From: Pseudomonas paralactis
GTDB taxonomy: Bacteria > Pseudomonadota > Gammaproteobacteria > Pseudomonadales > Pseudomonadaceae
Direction: 5' to 3'
NCBI RefSeq assembly: GCF_001439735.1
Contig: NZ_JYLN01000009.1
Span: 170,517-234,516, forward strand
DNA: 64,000 bases
Shown here in pieces: positions 41,073 to 49,267 of the stretch (its first letter is position 1; every line of letters begins with the position of its first letter). The translations under genes were made by a program, and so were the position numbers. Below the pieces are notes generated by a model. It saw only the letters and a list, made by a program, of their open reading frames with translations. It searched no databases and was not told the DNA's origin.

Positions 41073-41384
41073 CGGGCTGCACCCACGGCGGTTAGGCGTT
41101 TGCGCGCTCTGGCGGCGCGTCGTTGAACATCGACAGCAAGTTCCAAGCCACGTCGGCGCAGTCGCAACCGTGTGGATAGCAACCGTCGACTATGTGGATA
41201 AATTCAGGTTTTTTGCGACCATCACCTGCAATGACAGTAGCCCATTGCGTCACCGCGCCGCACCGGGTTGGGTATTTGCTGCCCAACTTTGCGGCCCATC
41301 TTGCCCCATTAATCGGATAGCCCACCGCCCCTTCGCAGCGCCTTAATGGTTTACCCGTTTAGCCATTATCAAAAGGTGCCTCCC
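41073..41384. other. antR-antA intergenic region
   Basis: 312 bp without a supported gene. It must hold the antR and antA promoters and the AntR site. The only strong structure is the pair of TGTGGATA copies described separately. A 77-codon open frame on the minus strand here lacks homology that I recognise and a ribosome site. Confidence 0.6.
41171..41200 (+). promoter_or_regulatory. candidate AntR operator (TGTGGATA direct repeat)
   Basis: TGTGGATA occurs at 41171-41178 and 41193-41200, 22 bp apart start to start (two helical turns), on the antA-coding strand, about 185 bp before the antA ATG. Overlapping GCAACCGT copies at 41164 and 41179 extend the repetition. Tandem half-sites two turns apart are usual for AraC/XylS activators. 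Confidence 0.6.
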
Positions 41385-42776
41385 ATGAGTGGTGCAAGAA
41401 CCGTCGAGCAGTGGAAAACCTTTGTCGAAAGCTGCCTGGACTTTCGCCCGGCAGATGAAGTGTTCCGCATTGCCCGCGACATGTTCACCGAGCCCGAACT
41501 GTTCGACCTGGAGATGGAGCTGATCTTCGAGAAAAACTGGATCTATGCTTGCCATGAAAGCGAACTGGCCAATAACCACGACTTCGTGACGATGCGCGCC
41601 GGGCGCCAGCCGATGATCATCACCCGCGACGGCGAAGGTCGGCTCAACGCGCTGATCAATGCCTGCCAGCACCGCGGCACTACCCTCACCCGCGTGGGCA
41701 AGGGCAACCAGTCCACCTTCACCTGCCCGTTCCACGCCTGGTGCTACAAAAGCGATGGTCGGCTGGTGAAGGTCAAGGCGCCGGGGGAATACCCGGAGAG
41801 TTTCGACAAGGCCACCCGCGGCCTGAAAAAGGCCCGCATCGAAAGCTACAAGGGCTTTGTGTTTATCAGCCTGGACGTGAACGGCACCAACAGCCTGGAA
41901 GATTTCCTGGGCGATGCCAAAGTGTTCTTCGACATGATGGTGGCGCAATCGGCCACCGGTGAGCTGGAAGTGCTGCCGGGCAAGTCGGCCTATACCTACG
42001 ACGGCAACTGGAAGCTGCAAAACGAAAACGGCCTGGACGGATATCACGTCAGCACCGTGCACTACAACTATGTGGCCACCGTGCAGCACCGCCAGCAGGT
42101 CAATACCGAGAACGGCGCGGGTTCCAGCACGACGCTGGACTACAGCAAGCTCGGCGCCGGCGACGCGAATACCGATGACGGCTGGTTCGCCTTCAATAAC
42201 GGCCACAGTGTGTTGTTCAGCGACATGCCCAACCCCAGCGTGCGCTCCGGCTACGCCACCATCATGCCGCGCCTGGTGGCCGAACATGGCCAGCAGAAGG
42301 CCGAGTGGATGATGCACCGCCTGCGCAACCTGAACATCTACCCCAGCCTGTTTTTCCTCGACCAGATCAGCTCGCAGTTGCGCATCATCCGCCCGGTGGC
42401 CTGGAACAAGACCGAGATCATCAGCCAATGCCTGGGGGTCAAGGGTGAATCCGACGCCGATCGCGAAAACCGGATTCGCCAGTTCGAAGACTTCTTCAAC
42501 GTTTCGGGCATGGGCACGCCGGATGACCTGGTGGAATTTCGCGAAGCCCAGCGCGGTTTCCAGGGCCGTCTGGAGCGCTGGAGCGATATTTCTCGCGGCA
42601 GCCATCGCTGGGAGACCGGGCCGACGCCCAACAGCGAAGCCATCGGCATTCAACCAGCCATGACCGGCACTGAGTTCACCCACGAAGGCTTGTACGTCAA
42701 CCAGCACCGCAATTGGCAACGGTTTCTGCTCAAGGGTTTGGACCAGCGGGCCCTGAGCCTGCGGGAGGTGAAGTGA
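41385..42776 (+). CDS. antA: anthranilate 1,2-dioxygenase, large subunit
   Basis: 463 residues. The Rieske cluster ligands are Cys94, His96, Cys114 and His117 (ACQHRGTT and CPFHAWCY). The mononuclear iron site is in ENGLDGYHVSTVHY (Asp218 bridging, His221 and His226). It hydroxylates anthranilate to an unstable diol that gives catechol, CO2 and ammonia. The ATG at 41385 begins the family sequence MSGARTVEQWK. TGATG couples it to antB. Confidence 0.96.
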   Translation: MSGARTVEQWKTFVESCLDFRPADEVFRIARDMFTEPELFDLEMELIFEKNWIYACHESELANNHDFVTMRAGRQPMIITRDGEGRLNALINACQHRGTTLTRVGKGNQSTFTCPFHAWCYKSDGRLVKVKAPGEYPESFDKATRGLKKARIESYKGFVFISLDVNGTNSLEDFLGDAKVFFDMMVAQSATGELEVLPGKSAYTYDGNWKLQNENGLDGYHVSTVHYNYVATVQHRQQVNTENGAGSSTTLDYSKLGAGDANTDDGWFAFNNGHSVLFSDMPNPSVRSGYATIMPRLVAEHGQQKAEWMMHRLRNLNIYPSLFFLDQISSQLRIIRPVAWNKTEIISQCLGVKGESDADRENRIRQFEDFFNVSGMGTPDDLVEFREAQRGFQGRLERWSDISRGSHRWETGPTPNSEAIGIQPAMTGTEFTHEGLYVNQHRNWQRFLLKGLDQRALSLREVK

Positions 42777-43267
42777 TGAATGCGCAATTGCAGTACCGGG
42801 TCGAGCAGTTCTTCTACCGCAAATCCGAGCTGTGCGACGCCCAGGACTGGGACTCCTACGTGGAGCTATTTGACCCGCAGAGTGAATTCCACCTGCCGCA
42901 ATGGGACTCGGAACACGTCTACACCCAAGACCCCAAGCGCGAGATGTCGTTGATCTACTACGCCAACCGTTCGGGCCTGGAAGACCGTGTGTTCCGCCTG
43001 CGCACCGGCAAAGCCGCCTCTGCCACGCCGATGCCGCGCACCTTGCACCTGATCAACAACGTGCGCATTGCCGAGCAGGCCGACGGCACGCTGGAGGTGC
43101 GTTTGAACTGGCACACGCTGTTTTATCGGCTGGCTACTTCCGAGCAGTTCTATGGGCACGCAACCTATCGCCTCAAGCCCGAGGGCGACAGCTGGCTGAT
43201 CACGCGCAAGCACGCCCTGCTGCTCAACGACACCATCAACTCGGTGCTGGATTTCTATCACCTGTAA
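42776..43267 (+). CDS. antB: anthranilate 1,2-dioxygenase, small subunit
   Basis: 163 residues of the ring-hydroxylating dioxygenase beta-subunit fold (cystatin-like): VEQFFYRKSELCDAQDWDSY, VELFDPQSEFHLPQWDS and MPRTLHLINNVRI. It has a structural role in the alpha3beta3 enzyme. Its ATG shares one base with the antA stop. A class B REPIN and 149 bp separate it from antC. Confidence 0.95.
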   Translation: MNAQLQYRVEQFFYRKSELCDAQDWDSYVELFDPQSEFHLPQWDSEHVYTQDPKREMSLIYYANRSGLEDRVFRLRTGKAASATPMPRTLHLINNVRIAEQADGTLEVRLNWHTLFYRLATSEQFYGHATYRLKPEGDSWLITRKHALLLNDTINSVLDFYHL

Positions 43268-43282
43268 TGGTGCCGCATTCCC

Positions 43283-43384
43283 CTGTAGGAGCGAGCTTGC
43301 TCGCGAAAAACGTAAGTACGCCGCGTTCATTCAGGATGTCCCGCGTCATCGTTGACGTTCTTCGCGAGCAAGCTCGCTCCTACA
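43283..43384. repeat. REPIN, class B, inside the antABC operon
   Basis: Arms CTGTAGGAGCGAGCTTGCTC and GAGCAAGCTCGCTCCTACA around about 60 bp, in the gap between antB and antC. As an RNA hairpin it could change the ratio of AntC to AntAB. Confidence 0.9.
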
Positions 43385-43416
43385 AGGGGTTCATACCTAT
43401 TCACGGAGTTATGTGA

Positions 43417-44424
43417 ATGAATCACAAAGTGGCCTTCAGTTTTGCCGATGGCAAGACCCTATTCTTCCCGGTGGGCGCCCATGAAATCCTGTTGGATGCA
43501 GCCCTGCGCAACGGCATCAAGATCCCGCTCGATTGCCGCGAAGGCGTGTGCGGCACTTGCCAGGGGCGCTGCGAATCCGGTGATTACACCCAGGACTATG
43601 TCGACGAGGAAGCGCTCTCCAGCCTCGACCTGCAACAGCGCAAGATGCTCAGTTGCCAGACCCGGGTGAAGTCCGACGCCACCTTTTATTTCGACTTTGA
43701 TTCGAGCCTGTGCAACGCCCCAGGACCCGCACAGGTACGCGGCACGGTGAGCGCGGTGCAGCAGGTGTCGACCAGCACCGCCATTTTGCAGCTGCAACTG
43801 GAGCAGCCACTGGATTTTTTGCCGGGCCAATACGCACGTCTGTCGGTGCCCGGCACCGATAGTTGGCGCTCCTATTCCTTCGCCAACCGGCCGGGCAGTC
43901 AATTGCAGTTTCTGGTCCGCCTGCTGCCCGATGGAGTCATGAGCAACTACCTGCGTGAACGCTGCCAGGCAGGTGATGAAATGTTGATGGAGGCGCCCTT
44001 GGGGGCGTTTTATCTGCGGCACGTCACCCAACCGCTGGTACTGGTGGCGGGCGGCACCGGGTTGTCGGCGCTGCTGGGTATGCTTGATGAGCTGGCCGTC
44101 AACGGCTGCACGCAACCTGTGCATCTGTATTACGGCGTGCGCGGCGCCGAAGATTTATGTGAAGCGGCGCGTATCCACGCCTACGCGGCGAAAATCCCTA
44201 ACTTTCGCTACACCGAAGTACTGAGCGACGCCTCAACCGAGTGGGCTGGCAAACGCGGCTACCTGACCGAACATTTCGACCTGGCCGAATTGCGGGACAG
44301 ATCGGCGGATATGTACGTGTGCGGCCCCCCTCCGATGGTCGAATCCATCCAACAATGGCTGGCGGATCAGGCACTTGATGGCGTTCAGCTGTATTACGAA
44401 AAGTTTACGCAGAGTAATATCTGA
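43417..44424 (+). CDS. antC: anthranilate 1,2-dioxygenase reductase
   Basis: 335 residues. Plant-type 2Fe-2S domain at about 1-95 with ligands Cys40, Cys45, Cys48 and Cys80 (CREGVCGTCQGRCE); FAD domain with RSYSFA-type WRSYSFANRPG; NAD domain with VAGGTGLSALLGML and VCGPPPMVES. It passes electrons from NADH to AntA. The ATG at 43417 has GGAG 9 bp upstream. The REPIN before it leaves 149 bp to antB. Confidence 0.95.
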   Translation: MNHKVAFSFADGKTLFFPVGAHEILLDAALRNGIKIPLDCREGVCGTCQGRCESGDYTQDYVDEEALSSLDLQQRKMLSCQTRVKSDATFYFDFDSSLCNAPGPAQVRGTVSAVQQVSTSTAILQLQLEQPLDFLPGQYARLSVPGTDSWRSYSFANRPGSQLQFLVRLLPDGVMSNYLRERCQAGDEMLMEAPLGAFYLRHVTQPLVLVAGGTGLSALLGMLDELAVNGCTQPVHLYYGVRGAEDLCEAARIHAYAAKIPNFRYTEVLSDASTEWAGKRGYLTEHFDLAELRDRSADMYVCGPPPMVESIQQWLADQALDGVQLYYEKFTQSNI

Positions 44425-44495
44425 CCCTCAGCAGTTCTGAGGGGCCGATGCGGCGTGCAATCACCCTTGAGAAAAACAAGTAGAAGGGAATGTTA

Positions 44496-45896
44496 ATGGC
44501 GGATGACATGGTTAACCCGGTGGGCCTCAAGCGAGGCCTGAAGAACCGGCACATTCAGCTGATCGCCTTGGGAGGTGCGATTGGTACAGGCTTGTTCCTC
44601 GGCTCGGCCGGGGTACTCAAGTCGGCGGGGCCGTCAATGATCCTGGGCTATGCGGTGGCCGGGTTTATCGCGTTCCTGATCATGCGCCAGCTCGGCGAGA
44701 TGATCGTCGAAGAGCCGGTGGCCGGGTCCTTCAGCCACTTCGCACATAAATACTGGGGCGGTTACGCGGGCTTCCTGGCGGGCTGGAACTACTGGGTGCT
44801 CTACGTGCTGGTGGGCATGGCCGAACTGACGGCCGTGGGCAAGTACATCCAGTTCTGGTGGCCGGAGATTCCAACCTGGGTCAGCGCGCTGGTGTTCTTT
44901 GTTGCGGTGAACCTGATCAACACCCTGAACGTGAAGTTCTTCGGTGAAGCCGAGTTCTGGTTTGCGATCATCAAGGTGGTGGCGATTGTCGGCATGATCG
45001 TGCTCGGCTGCTACCTGCTGTTCAGCGGCACCGGCGGCCCGCAAGCCTCGGTCAGCAACCTGTGGAGCCACGGTGGGTTCTTCCCCAATGGCGGCATGGG
45101 GCTGTTGATGTCGATGGCCTTCATCATGTTCTCGTTCGGCGGCCTGGAACTGGTCGGCATCACCGCCGCCGAGGCCAGCGAACCGCGCAAGGTGATCCCC
45201 AAAGCGATCAACCAGGTGGTGTACCGCATTCTGATTTTCTATGTCGGTGCGCTGACCGTGCTGTTGTCGCTGTACCCGTGGGATCAACTGCTGCAAACCC
45301 TCGGCGCGTCGGGCGATGCCTACAGCGGCAGCCCGTTTGTGCAGATCTTCTCGTTGATCGGCAACGACACCGCCGCCCACATTCTCAACTTCGTGGTGCT
45401 GACCGCGGCGTTGTCGGTGTACAACAGCGGGGTGTACTGCAACAGCCGCATGTTGTTCGGCCTGGCCGAGCAAGGTGACGCGCCCAAGGCACTGATGAAG
45501 CTCAACAAGCAAGGCGTGCCGCTGCGGGCGTTGGCGATTTCGGCGTTGGTGACGATGCTGTGCGTGGTGGTCAACTACGTCGCGCCGCACAGTGCACTGG
45601 AGTTGCTGTTTGCCCTGGTGGTCGCGTCGCTGATGATCAACTGGGCGCTGATCAGCCTGACCCACATCAAGTTCCGCAAGGCCATGGGCGAGCAAGGCGT
45701 GACGCCGTCGTTCAAGACCTTCTGGTTCCCGTTCAGCAACTACCTGTGCCTGGCGTTCATGGTGATGATCATCGGGGTGATGCTGGCGATTCCGGGGATT
45801 CGCGAGTCGGTGTATGCGATGCCGGTGTGGGTGGGAATTATCTACATCGCCTATCGGTTTCGGATCAGAAACGGGAAGGTTGCCGTAACCCAGTAA
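44496..45896 (+). CDS. amino-acid permease (APC family, aromatic amino acid type)
   Basis: 466 residues, 12 membrane helices. HIQLIALGGAIGTGLFLGSA is the AroP/PheP/CycA signature, with MRQLGEMIVEEPVAGSFSHF and GITAAEASEPRKVIPKAIN. It probably imports tryptophan or another aromatic amino acid. The ATG at 44496 is chosen because AGAAGGGAA lies 5 bp before it; an ATG at 44490 is too close. It follows antC by 71 bp, so it could be cotranscribed. Confidence 0.9.
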   Translation: MADDMVNPVGLKRGLKNRHIQLIALGGAIGTGLFLGSAGVLKSAGPSMILGYAVAGFIAFLIMRQLGEMIVEEPVAGSFSHFAHKYWGGYAGFLAGWNYWVLYVLVGMAELTAVGKYIQFWWPEIPTWVSALVFFVAVNLINTLNVKFFGEAEFWFAIIKVVAIVGMIVLGCYLLFSGTGGPQASVSNLWSHGGFFPNGGMGLLMSMAFIMFSFGGLELVGITAAEASEPRKVIPKAINQVVYRILIFYVGALTVLLSLYPWDQLLQTLGASGDAYSGSPFVQIFSLIGNDTAAHILNFVVLTAALSVYNSGVYCNSRMLFGLAEQGDAPKALMKLNKQGVPLRALAISALVTMLCVVVNYVAPHSALELLFALVVASLMINWALISLTHIKFRKAMGEQGVTPSFKTFWFPFSNYLCLAFMVMIIGVMLAIPGIRESVYAMPVWVGIIYIAYRFRIRNGKVAVTQ

Positions 45897-45900
45897 CCCC

Positions 45901-45991
45901 TGTGGGAGCCGGGCTTGCCCGCGATTGCGGCGTGTCAGCCAATGGATGAGCCGACTGATACACCGTAATCGCAGGCAAGCCAGCTCCCACA
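45901..45991. repeat. REPIN, class A
   Basis: Arms TGTGGGAGCCGGGCTTGCCC and GCAGGCAAGCCAGCTCCCAC, directly after the permease stop. Confidence 0.9.
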
Positions 45992-46011
45992 ATTGACTGT
46001 ATTTCACCTAG

Positions 46012-46041
46012 AAAAAAGCCCCGGAGATCCGGGGCTTTTTT
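46012..46041. terminator. bidirectional terminator between permease and kynA
   Basis: AAAAAAGCCCCGG and CCGGGGCTTTTTT form a strong hairpin with T-runs on both strands. It ends 2 bp from the kynA stop and serves both convergent genes. Confidence 0.92.
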
Positions 46042-46043
46042 GT

Positions 46044-46901
46044 TTAGAGGGTGGAACGTACTCGCCAGAGTTCAGGGAACAACACCGTATCGAGCATCTT
46101 GCGCAAATAGCCCACGCCCTCGGTGCCGCCAGTACCCGGCTGGAAGCCGATGATGCGCTCCACCGTGGTGACATGCCGGAAGCGCCACTGGCGGAACGAA
46201 TCTTCCAGGTCGATAAACTTCTCGGCCAATTGATACAAGTCCCAGTAGCGATTCGGGTCGCGATACACCTCGCGCCACGCCGCTTCCACCGATTCATCGT
46301 GCACCGTGGCCGCCGTCGGGTCGCGTTCGGCGCGCTGAGGGTCAATCGCCAGCCCTGCCTTGATCATCAGGTTCACCGCCTCGTCATACAGCGACGGCGT
46401 GGCAATCGCTACCTGCAATTGCTGCAGCAACTCCGGGCGATGGGCATGGGGCCGCAGCAGCGCCGGGCTTTTGTTGCCGAGGATGAATTCGATCTCGCGG
46501 TACTGGAACGACTGAAACCCCGACGACTGCCCCAGGAACGGGCGAATCGCCTTGTACTCCGACGGCGTCATGGTCGCCAGCACGGCCCAGGCGTGCACCA
46601 GTTGATCGAAGATCCGCGACACCCGCGCCAGCATCTTGAACGCCGGCGGCAGCTCACCCAGGCGCACATGTTCGCGGGCGGCCTTGAGTTCGTGCAGCAT
46701 CAGTTTCATCCACAGCTCAGAGGTCTGGTGCTGGATGATGAAGAGCATTTCGTTGTGGTCCGGCGACAGCGGGTGCTGGGCGCTGAGGACTTTGCCCAGG
46801 TCCAGATAATCGCCATAGCTCATGGACTCGGAAAAATTCAGCTCGGCGTTATGCCATTCTTCCGGCGGTTGGTAATCAGCTGAGAAAGGACATTGGCTCA
46901 T
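46044..46901 (-). CDS. kynA: tryptophan 2,3-dioxygenase
   Basis: 285 residues of the bacterial TDO family. SYGDYLDLGKVLSAQHPLSP near the N-terminus, LFIIQHQTSELWMKL with the substrate-binding and helix residues, SSGFQSFQYREIE, and HVTTVERIIGFQPGTGGTEG, with the GTGGTEG loop and the conserved heme His, identify it. It oxidises L-tryptophan to N-formylkynurenine. It overlaps kynB by four bases (ATGA), kynB being first. Confidence 0.97.
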   Translation of the reverse strand: MSQCPFSADYQPPEEWHNAELNFSESMSYGDYLDLGKVLSAQHPLSPDHNEMLFIIQHQTSELWMKLMLHELKAAREHVRLGELPPAFKMLARVSRIFDQLVHAWAVLATMTPSEYKAIRPFLGQSSGFQSFQYREIEFILGNKSPALLRPHAHRPELLQQLQVAIATPSLYDEAVNLMIKAGLAIDPQRAERDPTAATVHDESVEAAWREVYRDPNRYWDLYQLAEKFIDLEDSFRQWRFRHVTTVERIIGFQPGTGGTEGVGYLRKMLDTVLFPELWRVRSTL

Positions 46902-47548
46902 CGCGTGGGCTCCTTGAGCGGGCGGAGAATGGCGCGCACCGGGCTCGCGTCCAGGTTGGCAAAACGCAGCGGCAGTGCGATCAGTTCGTAGTCGCCCTCC
47001 GGCACGTCATCGAGCACGATGCCTTCGAGGATCGCCATGCCATGGCGCGCCACGGCGTTGTGGGAATCCATGGTCTTGGATTGTTGCGGGTCCAGGGACG
47101 GCGTATCGATACCGATCAGACGCACACCGAGACCGGCGAGCAGCTCAATGGTTTGCGGGGCGATGGCGGTGAAGTTCGAATCCCATTGAGTGAGTGGCGC
47201 TTGTGGATAAGTGCGCAGCAGCACGCGCTCCGGCAGGTTATCCACACGTCCTTGCAACTGATGGGGCTGCACCAATGCGCCGCTGCCCAGGCAATGCAAT
47301 ACCCGGCACGGGCCCATGTACACATCCAGGGAAACTTCGCCAATGGGTGCGCCATCGGCGCTGTAGTGCAGCGGCGCATCCACATGGGCACCGGTGTGCG
47401 GCGACAGGGTGACGCGCCCCACATTCACCGGGCACTCCGGGCCGAACTGCCACACGCGCTCCTCCTGAAACGGCGTATCGCCCGGCCAGGTCGGGGTCGC
47501 CGTGCTCAAGGGCGGGCTGATATCCCACCACGTTTTTATTGGGTTCAT
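46898..47548 (-). CDS. kynB: kynurenine formamidase
   Basis: 216 residues, cyclase-fold formamidase. HTGAHVDAPLHY holds the metal ligands (HxGTHxDxPxH type), and DISPPLSTATPTWPGDTPF is the N-terminal mark; SLDPQQSKTMDSHNA gives the last ligands. It hydrolyses N-formylkynurenine to kynurenine. It is the first gene of kynBA. A motif shared with kynU begins 50 bp upstream. Confidence 0.96.
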   Translation of the reverse strand: MNPIKTWWDISPPLSTATPTWPGDTPFQEERVWQFGPECPVNVGRVTLSPHTGAHVDAPLHYSADGAPIGEVSLDVYMGPCRVLHCLGSGALVQPHQLQGRVDNLPERVLLRTYPQAPLTQWDSNFTAIAPQTIELLAGLGVRLIGIDTPSLDPQQSKTMDSHNAVARHGMAILEGIVLDDVPEGDYELIALPLRFANLDASPVRAILRPLKEPTR

Positions 47549-47597
47549 TGCGAGGCTCTCACTGGGTACTGGGGTGAATGATACGAGGGCCAGCTCT

Positions 47598-47612
47598 GAA
47601 TTTTCTTGCGAA
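47598..47612 (-). promoter_or_regulatory. candidate KynR site upstream of kynB
   Basis: Plus-strand GAATTTTCTTGCGAA begins 50 bp before the kynB ATG and matches the kynU upstream motif at 13 of 15 bases with the same orientation toward the gene. Confidence 0.6.
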
Positions 47613-47702
47613 TTCTGGCGCCAAGCGCGAATTCTTTCGCAGTTACTGCGAGGAAACAGCGGTTTGATGCACAGATCTGTCGCTCAGATACACCAAGACC
47701 TC

Positions 47703-47796
47703 CTGTGGGAGCCGGGCTTGCCCGCGATAGCGGAGTGTCAGGCAATGGAGATGCTTGTTGTGCCAGCGTCATCGCGGGCAAGCCCGGCTCCCACAG
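47703..47796. repeat. REPIN, class A
   Basis: Arms CTGTGGGAGCCGGGCTTGCC and GGCAAGCCCGGCTCCCACAG with the inner CGCGAT/ATCGCG also paired. Between divergent kynB and the cupin gene. Confidence 0.9.
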
Positions 47797-47913
47797 GGGA
47801 CTGCGGTGTTCAGGTGACTGCGCTTCTGGGCATCCCAATGTCGAGTTCAGACCACTGGCGCAACGCCCGAGGCCTTAGGGTTGAGCTTTCCCTTCCCTTG
47901 CCTCGGAGTCATC

Positions 47914-48258
47914 ATGTCCAAGCCCATCACCGTACTGCGCGACACCCACCCACTGCCGGTCCTGGATGCCTGCAAATGGGAAAAGCTTGAAGGCGACCCG
48001 CACACCGTCAACCTCAACGCCTACACCAGCGAAGACGGCAGCAAAATCATGGGCACCTGGATCTGCACGCCGGGCAAGTGGTACGTGGAATACGTGAAGT
48101 GGGAATACTGCCATTTCCAGGAAGGCTACTGCGTGATCACGCCTGAAGGTATGGAGCCGATCCATCTGCGCGCTGGGGATATCTTTGTGGTGGAGCCGGG
48201 GATGAAGGGGACGTGGGAAGTGGTCGAGACAGTGCGTAAGTATTTTGTGTTTGCCTGA
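47914..48258 (+). CDS. cupin domain protein (DUF861/Cupin_3)
   Basis: 114 residues forming one Cupin_3 barrel: EDGSKIMGTWICTPGKWYVE, WEYCHFQEGYCVITPEG and LRAGDIFVVEPGMKGTWEV. Relatives include ureidoglycine aminohydrolases and polyamine-related proteins; this one has no recognisable role. CGGAG lies 5 bp before the ATG at 47914. A REPIN begins 14 bp after the stop. Confidence 0.88.
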   Translation: MSKPITVLRDTHPLPVLDACKWEKLEGDPHTVNLNAYTSEDGSKIMGTWICTPGKWYVEYVKWEYCHFQEGYCVITPEGMEPIHLRAGDIFVVEPGMKGTWEVVETVRKYFVFA

Positions 48259-48271
48259 CCCATCCCCGTCC

Positions 48272-48373
48272 CTGTAGGAGCGAGCTTGCTCGCGAAGATC
48301 GCCAACGAAAACGCGCTCATCCAGGATGAACGCGTTGCTCTCACATTTTTCGCGAGCAAGCTCGCTCCTACAG
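48272..48373. repeat. REPIN, class B, supplying the mmsB stop codon
   Basis: Arms CTGTAGGAGCGAGCTTGCTC and its exact inverse ending CGCTCCTACAG. On the minus strand its first bases, CTGTAG, give the last codon and the TAG stop of mmsB (48370-48368). Confidence 0.9.
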
Positions 48374-49252
48374 CTTGCGATAGCTGTTGATGATCGCCGA
48401 GAAGTCCTTGCCCCCTTCCCCACGCTGGCTCATCGATTGATACAGCTGCTGGGCCACTGCGCCGAGGATCACCGGCTGGTGCACCTGGCGTGCGGCTTCG
48501 GTGGCCAGGCCCAAATCCTTGAGCATCAGGTCGGCACCAAAACCACCGGTATAGCCACGCGATGATGGCGCGGTTTCGATCACACCCGGCCAAGGGTTGT
48601 AGGTATCGGAACTCCAGCAGCGCCCGGTGGAGCTGTTGATGATCCCGGCCAGCACTTGCGTATCAATGCCGAGCGCATCGCCCAGGGCCATGGCTTCGCT
48701 GACACCGACCATGCTGATACCCAGCAGCAGGTTGTTGCAGATCTTGGCGATTTGGCCGGTGCCGACATCGCCGCAGTGCACGATGTTGCGGCCCATCTGC
48801 GCCAGCACCGGTTGCAGGGTGGCGAACAGTTCCGGGTTGGCGCCGACCATAAAGGTCAGCGTCCCGGCCTGGGCACCGCCGGTGCCACCGGAGACCGGTG
48901 CATCGGCCACGGCCACACCTTGTTTCGCCGCCGCTGCCGCGACATCACGGATGGTTTGCGGATCGATGGTGCTGCAATCCACCGCTGGGATGCCTTTGCC
49001 GATGCCCGCGAGCACGCCGTCGTCATTGAGCCACACGCTGCGCACGTGGGCGGCGGCCGGCAGCATGGTAATCACCAGTTCGGCGCCCTGGGCCGCATCA
49101 CGCGGCGAGCTGCTGATGGTGCCGCCCAGTCCGGCGAGTTCCTTGAGTACCGCCTGGTTCAGGTCGAACAGGTTAAGCGTGTGCCCAGCCTTGATCAGGT
49201 TGCGGGCCATGGGCGCGCCCATGTTGCCCAGGCCGATAAATGCAATTTTCAT
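48368..49252 (-). CDS. mmsB: 3-hydroxyisobutyrate dehydrogenase
   Basis: 294 residues of the beta-hydroxyacid dehydrogenase family. GLGNMGAPMARNL at the N-terminus binds NAD, DAPVSGGTGGAQAGTL is the substrate motif, and GQIAKICNNLL includes the catalytic Lys. It oxidises 3-hydroxyisobutyrate to methylmalonate semialdehyde in valine breakdown. It is 15 bp after mmsA. Its stop codon and last codon come from a REPIN arm. Confidence 0.96.
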   Translation of the reverse strand: MKIAFIGLGNMGAPMARNLIKAGHTLNLFDLNQAVLKELAGLGGTISSSPRDAAQGAELVITMLPAAAHVRSVWLNDDGVLAGIGKGIPAVDCSTIDPQTIRDVAAAAAKQGVAVADAPVSGGTGGAQAGTLTFMVGANPELFATLQPVLAQMGRNIVHCGDVGTGQIAKICNNLLLGISMVGVSEAMALGDALGIDTQVLAGIINSSTGRCWSSDTYNPWPGVIETAPSSRGYTGGFGADLMLKDLGLATEAARQVHQPVILGAVAQQLYQSMSQRGEGGKDFSAIINSYRKL

Positions 49253-49267
49253 GGTCGTCTCCCGGGT

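Larger units (their letters stand above)
47549..47913. other. kynB-cupin intergenic region
   Basis: 365 bp without a gene. It contains the candidate KynR motif (47598-47612), two GCGAATTC copies (47608-47615 and 47627-47634), the inverted repeat TCGCAGTTACTGCGA (47637-47651) and a class A REPIN at 47703-47796. The rest must hold the kynB and cupin promoters. Confidence 0.65.

Noticed and set aside
41092..41325. 77-codon minus-strand frame between antR and antA
   Set aside because: No ribosome site, no recognised family, and it covers the expected promoter region.
41343..42719. 458-codon minus-strand frame across antA
   Set aside because: Antisense to a fully conserved dioxygenase subunit; no family recognised.
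44634..46007. 457-codon minus-strand frame across the aromatic permease
   Set aside because: Very His/Gln/Arg-rich product, antisense to a clear permease and starting in a REPIN.
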